Shown here: piece by piece, positions 34,020 through 45,500 of the stretch | Layout of the letters: every line of letters starts with the position of its first letter | Numbering within the stretch: position 1 is the first letter of the stretch | NCBI GenBank assembly: GCA_020284085.1 | Contig: JACEVL010000483.1 | Coordinates: 620,001 to 684,000 of the forward strand | Reading direction: 5' to 3' | DNA from: Aporrectodea caliginosa | Lineage: Eukaryota; Annelida; Clitellata; Crassiclitellata; Lumbricidae | DNA length: 64,000 nt | Notes under the pieces: model-generated | Databases searched by the model: none | Told to the model about the DNA's origin: nothing | Seen by the model: only the letters and a program-made list of their open reading frames with translations | Position numbers and translations under genes: made by a program

Positions 34020-34700
34020 AATGTTGCAGCTGTAAAATTGGACATTTAAAGACCACACAATTTTTTCCACCTACCCCCGTGACGACCGCACATTTTTCGC
34101 ACAAACGGCGAAAGAATAAAAACAAAATCGAACTTGCTCTATCTCTGTCAGTTTTTAACACATAGACATAAGTTAAATACCATTCTTTAGGATTTTATCT
34201 CTTCTTTAGGATTCTTTCTCATTCTTTAGGATTTTATCTCGCACTACGTTTAGGTTTTGGACAAAATATTTGTTGAGGTACCCAAAGTTACCCCAAACCG
34301 AACCTCCAACAAAATCTGACATATTTTCATCTTCAAGACAGTCTTCAAAGACAGTCTACAACAAACTTTTCAGTGACAACATAGCCTATGTCATGTCAGC
34401 ACATAAAATGTGTAGAAATTGTTTCCAGATAGCATGAAGAAAAAAATCTTTCAAATATTTTGAAAACTGAAGCAGATACAATTTTTTTAGTATCTATGCA
34501 ATAATCGCACAAATTCGCGTGATTTAAATGTCAGTTTTGATTGGCTGTTTTTAATACACTGAGGTGTTTTTCCGCGGATCCCAAGACATCATGTGGCTCC
34601 AAAACTAATAAGTATTCATAAATTTATATCGACCACGAAACGAAATGAGGCTACCAATGACGAGACCCGCCCAGTACCATTCTGTACCTTCCGGTCGGAT
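34020..34700. other. No gene recognised
   Basis: A phrase CATTCTTTAGGATTTTATCTC is repeated at 34180 and 34221. No coding signal. Confidence 0.4.
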
Positions 34701-34727
34701 GCCTTTTGTACCGTTCACTACCTTCCC

Positions 34728-35346
34728 CTTCCGGGAAGCATTTAGGCAATCTCTAACCGGTCTCATAGGCGTCGTCTCATTGGCCGGGTCAAAGTTAATG
34801 AATATTCACAAGAAGACACGAGCCTACTCTTGCGATGATTATGATTATGTCGATTAAACCGTATTTTAGTTTGCTAATTTAATTGATATTGTCGTGTTAA
34901 AATGGAAGCTGGATTGATTAAAAAATTGTTTCCCTAAATGGAAGTGGGATTGATGAAAACATTCCTGTGTTTCAATAGTAGCTGGATTGATCGAAATATT
35001 ATTCCCGTAAATAGAAGCTGGATCGATGAAACTAAGTTTTCGATTCATAGAAGCTGGATTCATGAAAATTATTGTTTCCGTAATTAGAAACTGGATACAC
35101 GAGAGTATTTCTTTGCTTAAATAACAGTTCCATTCATGAAAATTTTTTTTTTTAAACAGAAGTAGGATTGATTGATTTTTCCAATTCCAATGGACGTTGG
35201 ATTGAGCGCTGAGTAGTCAAATGGCAAATCTGCAGCAATTTGTAAACAACTCGAGATCAGTTACGTCGCTGTTCATGAACCGGACAATGAGACGGCGCCT
35301 AACGCTAGTACTCTATGAAACCGGTTGCCTAAATGCTTCCGGCAGA
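34728..35346. mobile_element. TIR element with internal minisatellite
   Basis: GGGAAGCATTTAGGCA...ACCGGT...GGCGTCGTCTCATTG (34734-34783) is matched inversely by CAATGAGACGGCGCC...AACCGGTTGCCTAAATGCTTCC (35287-35341), about 60-bp diverged terminal inverted repeats. The interior is mostly an array of 36-39-bp units. No transposase. Transposon class not assigned. Confidence 0.65.
34905..35200 (+). repeat. Minisatellite, 36-39-bp unit
   Basis: GAAGCTGGATTGAT or close variants start at 34905, 34941, 34978, 35014, 35050 and 35087, with decaying units to about 35200. A 65-codon minus ORF with repeated NPAS/NQSS motifs is its translation, not a gene. Confidence 0.9.
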
Positions 35347-35349
35347 GGG

Positions 35350-35880
35350 TTAAAGGAAGAAATCCTACATTTCCAGTAAACGAAGTGTCATTGTTCTGTG
35401 ATGCTTGCAGAGGTTATACAACGTACTGTACAGTTAAACACAGTTCTGACGAAAATTTCAGTAAGTCAACTCACCAAAGTTAGAATTTGAACTTTTAAAA
35501 ACACCTCCGCAGAGTTGTCGACCCTTGAAACTGTGCATGGGAGGTCAGTAGAGCGTCAGTAAGTCGTCATGATGAGATTTATTTTATCGATTACAGCGAC
35601 AGGATGAAAAATTCATACCAGCTTACAAGAATAGATGCGCTTTTTAACACCATTGTCAGCGGGGTATGGTTTACTACTTTAGTCTTGTGTTGCGACTATC
35701 AAGATTTGCCATGATTCTGAGAGATGAAGATAAAAAGGCGCTTGTCACACGGAGAGGGATTTCTAGCTCTACAGCTATTCCTTTTGGAAAACGCAATGAA
35801 CCGGATACATTTCCGTTTTTAACGGATATCGTCTTGTCGCGATTGCTATTTTTTCTTGTCATTCCCCAAAATACATGTCC
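35350..35880. other. No gene recognised
   Basis: Overlapping ORFs of 82-99 codons on both strands (35666-35965) have no recognised motif. Confidence 0.35.
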
Positions 35881-35884
35881 ATCA

Positions 35885-36250
35885 CCGATTAACCCTCGGG
35901 CTAGCAAAGGGCTGGTTACCACCCCCCCCCCCTACGTTTGTATGCAAAAAATGTTTTTTTCATAAGGAATATAATTTTTACATTTTAGGTAGCTGTAGCA
36001 GATTCATTGGCGCACATTTTGAGGTAAACAGCATTCAAAAGTTATACCCGATATACCCGAGTACCCGAGGGTGGTAGTTTTTCGACTATAGCTTATTGAT
36101 TATTCTTCCTATAAGAGAAACAAATATATCATTCTTTAGAGGGAATGCAGGGCTTCATTTACATACTTACATGTTTGTCTTTTGAATACCGGAAGTTATC
36201 AAAGTAAATAATGCGCGTAATCTGTGTGAAAATTGCTGAATACAGCATCA
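35885..36250 (+). repeat. TTAA-bounded repeat, left half
   Basis: TTAACCCTCGGGCTAGCAAA starts a segment closely similar to 40911-41280: shared TTTTAGGTAGCTGTAG, TTATACCCGATATACCCGAG, TAGAGGGAATG and ACCGGAAGT blocks. TTAA then CCC suggests a piggyBac-like terminal. It runs into (TA)n where the other half should be. Confidence 0.6.
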
Positions 36251-36253
36251 CAA

Positions 36254-36273
36254 CGTAAACCGATATATATATG

Positions 36274-36307
<34 letters not shown>

Positions 36308-36374
36308 CAATCAATCAATCATAAAATTTATATAGCGCCTCTTCAAGGGCTCTACCCAGAGGCACTAGAAGAGA

Positions 36375-36431
<57 letters not shown>
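36254..36431. repeat. (TA)n tracts around a SINE 3' domain
   Basis: Two (TA)n runs (about 36260-36308 and 36378-36431) flank (ATCA)n and TTTATATAGCGCCTCTTCAA...CCAGAGGCACT, the same 3' domain seen at 1677 and 22008. A minus-strand SINE end with a short tetranucleotide tail. Confidence 0.75.
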
Positions 36432-36433
<2 letters not shown>

Positions 36434-36817
36434 GTAAATGCCGTCTGTTTTGTAGAACTGTGTGCTGTCTAGATACTGTCGAAACCTCGCGGCTTATCGA
36501 GCGTTTGTCCACAAAAAATTTCTTGCTAAGAAGCCGAACATCGGAAGTATTCTTACGATTTGCGTGTCGTCCCAGCTAAATCAGTTCCCGTGCTTGACAC
36601 TTCCCATTTAGAAGGTAAACAGTTAGTTGGAACACGTAATTGTTCGATACAAAGGCTCCGTATGCATTGACAAGCTTCAAGCTCGTCGCACCATGAGCGT
36701 CAGGAAATGAGAATCATAGGCCATTAACCCGTTTTTTCCAGTGTTCCATTATTGGAACATTTTGCAAATACTTTACTTACTTGTAATTTAGCGCTTTATA
36801 GTGAATATAATTCAGGG

Positions 36818-37225
36818 ATCCTGAGTGGCGGAGTGGGTTGGTGCCTGCTCGTCACGTCGGCGCCCCGGGTTCGCTTCCCGGTCGGGTCGGTTTATCAGAG
36901 ATTAATTTCTCGGATCTTTACTGCGGGTGGCTCGGTCGCATTATAAACGTTTAGTACAATACAACACACAATACAACACATCACAATACAACTGGGGCGC
37001 GGTGGTTTAGGGTATGTTCGGTGCCTTGCAGCTGGAGGGTTGCGGGTTCGAATCCACCTCAAAGTTGCCGCGTAGGGACCCTGGGCAAGTCCTTCACTCG
37101 CAATTGCTCATGCGCTTCGGCGTGAAACTCCGATTCAGCGTTTGCGCAGTAGTCGGGAGCGCCTCTGAATGGGAAATCTGGTTGGGGCGCTATAACAAGT
37201 GTTCAAATACAATACAATACAATAA
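36818..37225 (+). repeat. Dimeric tRNA-derived SINE, full-length
   Basis: Best reference copy. Unit 1: GATCCTGAGTGGCGGAGTGG (A-box region), GGGTTCGCTTCCC (B box), GGATCTTTACTGCGGGTGGC. Linker: imperfect (AATAC)n/(CACAA). Unit 2: ACTGGGGCGCGGTGGTTTAG (A-box region), GCGGGTTCGAATCCACC (B box), CTTCACTCGCAATTGCTC, then GGAGCGCCTCTGAATGG, GGGGCGCTATAAC and an (AATAC)n tail. Two pol III-type heads in one unit. Several short ORFs across it are spurious. Confidence 0.92.
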
Positions 37226-37659
37226 TTCATCACCTGCCGTTGTAAACAGTATTTCTAAGATATATCTATACAAAAATTATTATTCTTATTAGAGTTATGA
37301 GATACGGTCTTTATGAGCAGTTTTGTGTTAAAAAAATTTCGACGAATTTCGACGAAAAGGTACATATGTAAATAAAATTCATATAAATAAAGATCTTTTT
37401 AGAAGTCGTTGTTTTTGGTACTCTAATACCGCTTATATTTCATGAAAATTTTAATTAGTTTTTAGGACGAACTTTAGTTTGGACTTTTTGCAATTATATT
37501 GTATGTTCCATTATTGGAACACTGGGCATATATGGGTGCAAAATTTTCTCGTTACCGCATATCGCTCTACGCTCTTATAATGCATTTCACAATGAAATTA
37601 GCTTGATTTAGCGAACTTACTCGCATATAAAGATAAGTTTTTTGATTTTGCATCATCAT

Positions 37660-37748
37660 CCATACATACATACATGCATGCATACATACATACATGCTTA
37701 CATACATACACACAGACATACATGCATACATTCATGCATACATACATG
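37660..37748. repeat. (CATA)n microsatellite
   Basis: CATACATACATGCATG-type run with variants, inside the piggyBac-type element. Confidence 0.95.
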
Positions 37749-38269
37749 TCATGCACACCAGAGCGAAGAAGATAGTGCTGATGAAAAAAATTATGAAGCC
37801 CTGAACATTCTGAGCGAACGATAGGTTTAAAGGATTTGGTTCCAAGTGTCAGTGTGGTTCTGGCCGGCATTCCCTTCCACGATAATTTTCTTCGCTTGTT
37901 TGCAGGGAAAATGGTTATTTTTTTAAAATATTTTTCTGTTCTTTGTCTGAACTAAGGCACAAGTATAGGCCTACTGAATTATGGGCCCCAACTCTTTCTA
38001 TACAATCTCTGATAGCAGCTAGAACATTTGTGCTTGGTTATTTCACTCTAAATAATCATAGCTGTACTTGGTGGTGTTGGCGTAGATTATGTATATTTCT
38101 GCACCCACTTGTGCCCAGTGTTCCAATATTGGAACATACGAACAAAGTCAAAATTTACATGGAATTTCTTAAAATAAATGAAAAATTAAGGTGGCATGGC
38201 TATTCTAGCATCAAACTGTGTAACATAAATCAAAATGAAGCATAAATAAAATTTGGGCAAAAACGGGTT

Positions 38270-39110
38270 AAAAATCCTGCCCTTGTCTTCCTTTTTGGAA
38301 GTTGTCGTTCACCAGTTTACTGGCGAGATAACGTCTGCTTTAAAGCCAGAACGTCGTATCTACGATTTTTGGCAAAATGGAGATCTTAACAAAAATTGAA
38401 TCGACTGACGTCAAGAAGGTTCTGCCAGAAGGCCGTACCTATAAGACTTCATTTAAGTATAGTTGGTGAGAAGATACATGACAAATTGTGTGTCACATTA
38501 ATGCCATAAGGATGTAAACCAATGCAGTATTTCTGCCAGATGGTTGCATTTTCAAGAAGATACGTCCATCTGGCAATAAGTAAGTGCCACATTTTTAGAT
38601 TTATGCAAGCCAAAATCAAGCATGTCTAAGATACGTCACTATGGCATAAATGGAATATTTGTAGCCATGTCAAATTAATGTGACACAATGCTTACTTACT
38701 TACTTTACTCTTCATACACATTAAACCACTTACTTACCTGCGCATAAATTGCAGTGCGTAATATCATTTATGTTATTCTGAAGTTATTAGTTGCTTATAC
38801 TATTTTGTAATGGTGAGCTTTATGATTTTACAGCAGAATGTTGTATCTAGAAAAAATATTATTTATAATTTGTGTTTGATTGTGGAGTATGACTGAATGT
38901 TTCTTGAGATGTTTTTTTGGTGGTGGTTATGGTGCAAATTAAACAAAATTTATGACCTTATTCATCATTTATTTTCTCTTGCTTAAAGGGTGCATCTTGT
39001 CAAACTTTGACAAAATTCAGCTAATTGTCACGTTATGTGTAAACAATACATTGCACATTTTAATGCATTTTGAGAAGGATTGTTATTGTTCAGAATCACT
39101 AAGCTATAAA
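38270..39110. other. No gene; weak inverted repeat
   Basis: GTGTGTCACATTAATGCCAT at 38490 and the inverse part ATTAATGTGACAC at 38672 could mark a 200-bp MITE, but only 13 bp match exactly. Rest AT-rich. Confidence 0.35.
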
Positions 39111-39114
39111 TAAT

Positions 39115-39560
39115 TTTCATTGTTTCAATAAGAAATTATGAGAGAAAATTTAAAAAAATGATTATAGCGAAGTTTTCGTTTTCTTCGTTTATCTCAAACT
39201 GTAAAAACCGTTGTAACGCAGTCTGGCTTAAACCCAGCGATAGGTGCCAAGGTGCAAAGACAATTTCGTTTGCTGACGAAATATTTGGGTTGAGTCGGTC
39301 ACTAAGCCAGAAAAACTCAACTGCTTTGGCCGTGAACTTAAAAAAATAGACTGGCTTAACTCACAATTTTGATTTCCACGTAATTTTTCTCTGTTTTCGT
39401 TTCAACAGTATTCATTTTATGTCAATAAAATGAATACAGTCAGCCAGAATACACTTATCTAGAATTAATTTTCATTGTTTCAATAAGAAATAATGAGAGA
39501 CAATTTAAAAAATGATTATAGTAAAGTTTTCGTTTTCTTCGTTTATCTCAAAAATTATGT
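39115..39560 (+). repeat. Direct duplication of about 95 bp
   Basis: TTTTCATTGTTTCAATAAGA to TTCGTTTTCTTCGTTTATCT occurs at about 39113-39196 and 39468-39552 with few differences. AAGTGCTTCTTAACGAATAA also occurs twice (39585 and 39838). The region has been partly duplicated. Confidence 0.85.
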
Positions 39561-39873
39561 AAGATGTAAGATGGACAAGTTAAGTGCTTCTTAACGAATA
39601 AGCAAATCTTTGCTGAAGTCACAGTTTCGCATCGTCGTTCGCTAAATTAACTCTTACTTCTACTTCTACTTCTTCTACTCTTACTTCTACTTTCTTTGCA
39701 ACTTGTAACTGAAGAGGCATCGTAACCGTGTATTGTAACAATGCGTGCGACTGTTGAATATAAAACGAACTGCCTGTATAAGCACAAACTCTTCGCTAAT
39801 TAATGCAAAAAGCTGTAATTTCACCGAAGAAAAGTTAAGTGCTTCTTAACGAATAAGAAAATCTTTGTTGAGA

Positions 39874-40235
39874 GATGGTTTATAATCAAACACTTGCAGA
39901 CTTAAAGAAGCAGCTAGTTGAAGAGAAGAAAAGATGTGAAAATAATATGAAAAAAGGCGCGACTTTGAATGCACAGAACAACATTTGGAATCAGAAGCGG
40001 AAAGACGTATAGATATAGATCAATCAAAGGTGCTCTTGAAAGAAGCACAACTAATAGAATTGCAAAATATATGAGAAGAATGTATGAGAGAAAAGGAGTT
40101 TAAAGAAAGAAAACAGAACAATAGGAGCGTCGAAGAGTGAGATCAATAGAAAACATGCTTCGATATGCAGATCAGAGAAGCAGACGAGTACAGAAAGGTG
40201 AGAGAAGAAGAGATTCAGAAATTTAGAAAGTAAAA
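39874..40235 (+). pseudogene. Broken coiled-coil ORF
   Basis: The + frame gives MVYNQTLADLKKQLVEEKKR, then ECTEQHLESEAERRIDIDQS and KVLLKEAQLIELQNI before stops, with further charged helices (READEYRKVREEEIQKFRK). Purine-rich, heptad-like, resembling the coiled coil at the start of some gag proteins (compare 47399-46680). Family not identified; a decayed gag or host fragment. Confidence 0.35.
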
Positions 40236-40239
40236 TTTC

Positions 40240-40905
40240 GTACATTGAAGCGTGTTTAATGGCGCATCCTTAACCTGGCTTCCTGTATAGGCGTAGAGTA
40301 ACGTAAACATGCTAGCCGACTGTTTAACATTGTATTTTAAAAAATTTGTAAAAAATTAACGGATCGTTTCCGCAGATCGGGAATAGGTGCGATCGACTAG
40401 TTTATGTGCCAGGTATCACCAGATAAGATTTGGTGCCTCTCGGACCACCCCAGTAAATCCCGAGTTTTACCGCGTGTTTTTCTTAGTGAATGTAGACCGA
40501 TTGTTTTACGCTAATTTATATCATTATAATAATGCGAAACACTACATGTTCAGAGAATTTAAGTTGCCACCGAAAGTTAGGTTAGGTTAACACCGATGTT
40601 TGTTGATGCTAAGAAGACGGAGGAAAAAACCTACATAGACTCGAATTCCTAGCTAGACTGTGAAAGGTGAACAAGGATTATGAGACTTTACTTGTTAGCG
40701 CGGATAAGTTGTATGCCGTAGCACAAGTAAAAGTGATACAATCATACAATAGGATGTGCGATTGAATGTGATGATGAGAACGCAAGGTTAGCGAAAGGAA
40801 ATTGTGGATGTTCACAAAGAAAGAGAACGTTGCGATGAGGAAATCGAAAGTAATACCCGTCAGGATGTTGTAAAATCGAAAAATAATTGCTGCAATAATG
40901 ATGAT
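40240..40905. other. No gene recognised
   Basis: The ORFs 40387-40590 (+) and 40742-40942 (-) have no recognised motif or supporting context. Confidence 0.35.
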
Positions 40906-40910
40906 TTAAC

Positions 40911-42398
<1,488 letters not shown>

Positions 42399-42411
42399 TA
42401 CCCCCCAACCA
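42399..42411 (-). promoter_or_regulatory. Polypurine tract
   Basis: On the minus strand the bases just before the 3' LTR read TGGTTGGGGGGTA, the place and composition expected for the plus-strand primer of an LTR retrotransposon. Confidence 0.65.
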
Positions 42412-42506
42412 CTACGAGAGAAAACCTATCGGTTTTCGACAAAACGAAAAAAAACACAAAAACATGACAAATGAAACTACGCAAAACACAACCAAAACCC
42501 CCAACT

Positions 42507-45500
42507 TCAACTCCCCAACAACACACTTGAAGATCCCACAGGCGACGGTCGACTCAAGAGATCTGGCATCCAGTTCTCTTTTCCCGGTCGATGCTTAATG
42601 TCGAGAGTATACTGTTGTAACTCTAGGCTCCATCGAAGCAATTTCTGATTTGAATTTGCCATTGTGTTTATGAACTGCAACGGACTGTGATCTGTATAGA
42701 CCAAGACCGGCGAAGACCCAAAGTAGACGCTGCACGCTCGGACCGCTGTCACAAGCGCCAAGGCCTCCTTCTCGATCGTCGAATAGTGCATCTCATGAAT
42801 CCTCAGCTTCCGACTCAGGAAACAAATCGGATGTTCCACGTCATCAGTTATCTGAAACAGACAAGCTCCCACACAATTTTGAGAAGCGTCTACAGCCAAA
42901 CAAAACTGTTTATCGTAATCAGGTGGTCTCAAAATTGGTCTAGACGCCAATCTAGATTTGAGATCCACAAAAGCCCTTTGAGCATCATCATTCCAAGAGA
43001 AAATCTTATTTTTCTTTAACAATTCATTCAAAGGAACCGTTATGTCAGCAAAATGCGGTATATATCTCCTGTAATATCCTGCCAACCCCAACAAAGATTG
43101 TACCTGTTTTTTATTCACAGGAGTAGGAAATTTCAACAACGCCTCTACTTTTTGCGTTCTAGGTTGAATTGAATTCAAACCCAAATGATGACCAAGAAAA
43201 TCAATCTCAGCATTCGCAAACACACATTTCTTCAAGTTCAATTTTAAATGCGCATTCCACACTTTCATCAACACTTGCTTCAAATGCATCAAATGATTAT
43301 CCCAATTTCTACTAAAAATTATCACGTCATCGAGATATGCATCACAAAATGATTCCATACCCTGAAACAACTTCCTTACCAACCTACTAAACGTAGCTGG
43401 TGCATTTCGTAAACCAAAACTCATATAGCGCCATTGAAAATGCCCATTTGGAGTCACAAATCCAGTCAAAGGAATATCCTCCTTTGCAATCGGTATTTGC
43501 CAATAACCTTTTGTCATGTCCAATTTTGTCATGTATTTAGCACCTCCCAATTTATCCAATAAAGTATCCACCCTTGGCATAGGAAATGGATCCGCCACAG
43601 TTACCATATTCAATTTTCGGAAGTCTGTGCATAACCTTCCTGACCCATCAGGTTTGGGAACCATTATAATCGGAGCCGCCCACGCGCTCTCCGATTCTTC
43701 AATGATCCCATCCTGCAACAAATCCTCAATTTCAGTTGTTACCAACCGTAATTTCTCAGGATTTAACCTGTATGGCGTCTGCCGAATAGGTCGAGCACCC
43801 TCCTGTAATTGAATCCGATGTTCAATCACGGAAGTACGTCCTGGCTTGTCACCAAAAACGTGTTGAAACTCCAACAATAGAGTCATCAACTGCTGCCTTT
43901 TCTCCACATCTAAATGATCAAGAATTACATCGTTAAAGACAACTTTTTCATTTTCAACATCTCTTCCCTGATTTGTCAAGACTACATTTATCTTCACTGC
44001 TTCATCCGTTTCCAACCCACGTGTAACATATTTTTTCAACAAATTAACATGCACTACACGTTTAGTTTTTCTCCTATCCGGAGTTCCAATGACATAATCC
44101 ACTTCACCCAACCTTTTCTCTATCACATATGGACCACAGTATTTTGCCTGCAATGGTTTTCCAATCAGCGGCAACAATACCAACACCTTCTCACCAACTT
44201 CAAACACCACTTTCTTGGCTTTCTGATCATACCAATACTTCGCTTTCTCCTTTTCAATTCCTTCATTTTCATTCACCAATGCCATTGCATTACGAATTTT
44301 CTCCCTCAAATCCAAAACAAAATCAATCAAATTTCTCTGTTTTAAGTCCTTAACCCAATCATCATGCAACCATGCTTTCTTAATTAATTGCAAAGGACCT
44401 TTCACGTCTCTTCCAAACGTTAAATCAAAAGCAGAAAATCCCAAACCTTTAACCGGCACCTCTCGATAGGCAAACAGGACCCATGGAAGAATTTCATCCC
44501 AGTCTCCCTGAAATTTCTCACCCACCGCTTTTAACATGTCCTTCAACGTCCTGTGAAACCTCTCCAAACATCCGTTGGTCTGCGGGTGATACGGCGAACA
44601 TTTCAGCTGCGTCACCTGACACTCATTCAAAAAAACTTGCATCACTTTAGACATAAACTCAGTTCCACAATCAGACAACAGTTCCTCCGGAAAACCAAAC
44701 ATTGTAAACACCTGTATTAGACATTTTGCTACTTCAATGGCACAATGCTTTTTTAAAGGAAATGCCAACGGGTAATGTGTAGCTAAATCCATTACAGTCA
44801 AGATATACTCATTTCCCGATTTCGCACATATTTTCAAGGGACCCACGATATCTACAGCCAATCTTGAAAATGGACTAGAAATCACTGGTAAGTTTATCAA
44901 TGGAGCACGAACCTTCACCGCACCTTTTCCCAATCGCTGACAGACATCACAACTCCTACAATATTCCTTGATGTCCCTGAACACACCAGGCCACCAAAAA
45001 TGACACAACAATCTATCAATGGTCTTTTGTGTTCCCAAATGACCACTTGACGGAATGTCATGTGCCACTTGCAGTAATTTAGTCCTTAAGGCTGTAGGTA
45101 CAACAATTTGTTTTACCTCAATGCCATCAGGAACTATCTTATTTCTCCAATGTCTTACCAAGACATCATTAGAAACATCATAGTAACTCTGTTCCCTCAT
45201 TGACGGATCCGATTTAGCCAACTCAAACAATGGCTCCATCGAGACATCGTTACGTTGCAATTGAATCAAATCATTTCGAGACACAATTTCTCCTATGTTT
45301 GACTTAATGATTCTATTCTCGTCAAACAATTCACTAACACCTGAAAACTCCAAATCATTTTCGACTATTTCCAACTGTGTACTAGCATGAGCGTTCACGG
45401 CATCTTCATTCCCAGTGACAACCCTATCCAATGCTGCTTGTGCTCTAGTTACCACAGAAATGTCTATAGGTCCCATGTCTGCAATATCATTACCTATGAG

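Larger units (their letters stand above)
36728..38267. mobile_element. piggyBac-type element with nested dimeric SINE
   Basis: TTAA (36724-36727) then CCCGTTTTTTCCAGTG at the left, and TTGGGCAAAAACGGG then TTAA (38268-38271) at the right. The end CCCGTTTT is shared with the piggyBac at 8291. Palindromes GTTCCATTATTGGAAC (36742 and 37505) and GTTCCAATATTGGAAC (38130) recur, as GTTCGT palindromes do in the other element. A + segment at 37720-37830 encodes SEEDSADEKNYEALNILSER, acidic like a piggyBac transposase N terminus (inference). A (CATA)n tract interrupts it. No FDNFFTS core is visible, so non-autonomous. Confidence 0.75.

Noticed and set aside
36818..36890. Possible functional tRNA gene from A- and B-box-like motifs
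   Set aside because: No clean cloverleaf with a full acceptor stem, and the same sequence is the head of a multicopy SINE.
36752..37292. ORFs over the dimeric SINE (also 18174-18682, 60377-60760 and 7952-8140)
   Set aside because: They translate tRNA-like SINE heads; the similar proteins among copies reflect the shared repeat.
38487..38690. Inverted GTGTCACATTAAT pair as a MITE
   Set aside because: Only 13 bp exact, no target duplication, interior not structured.
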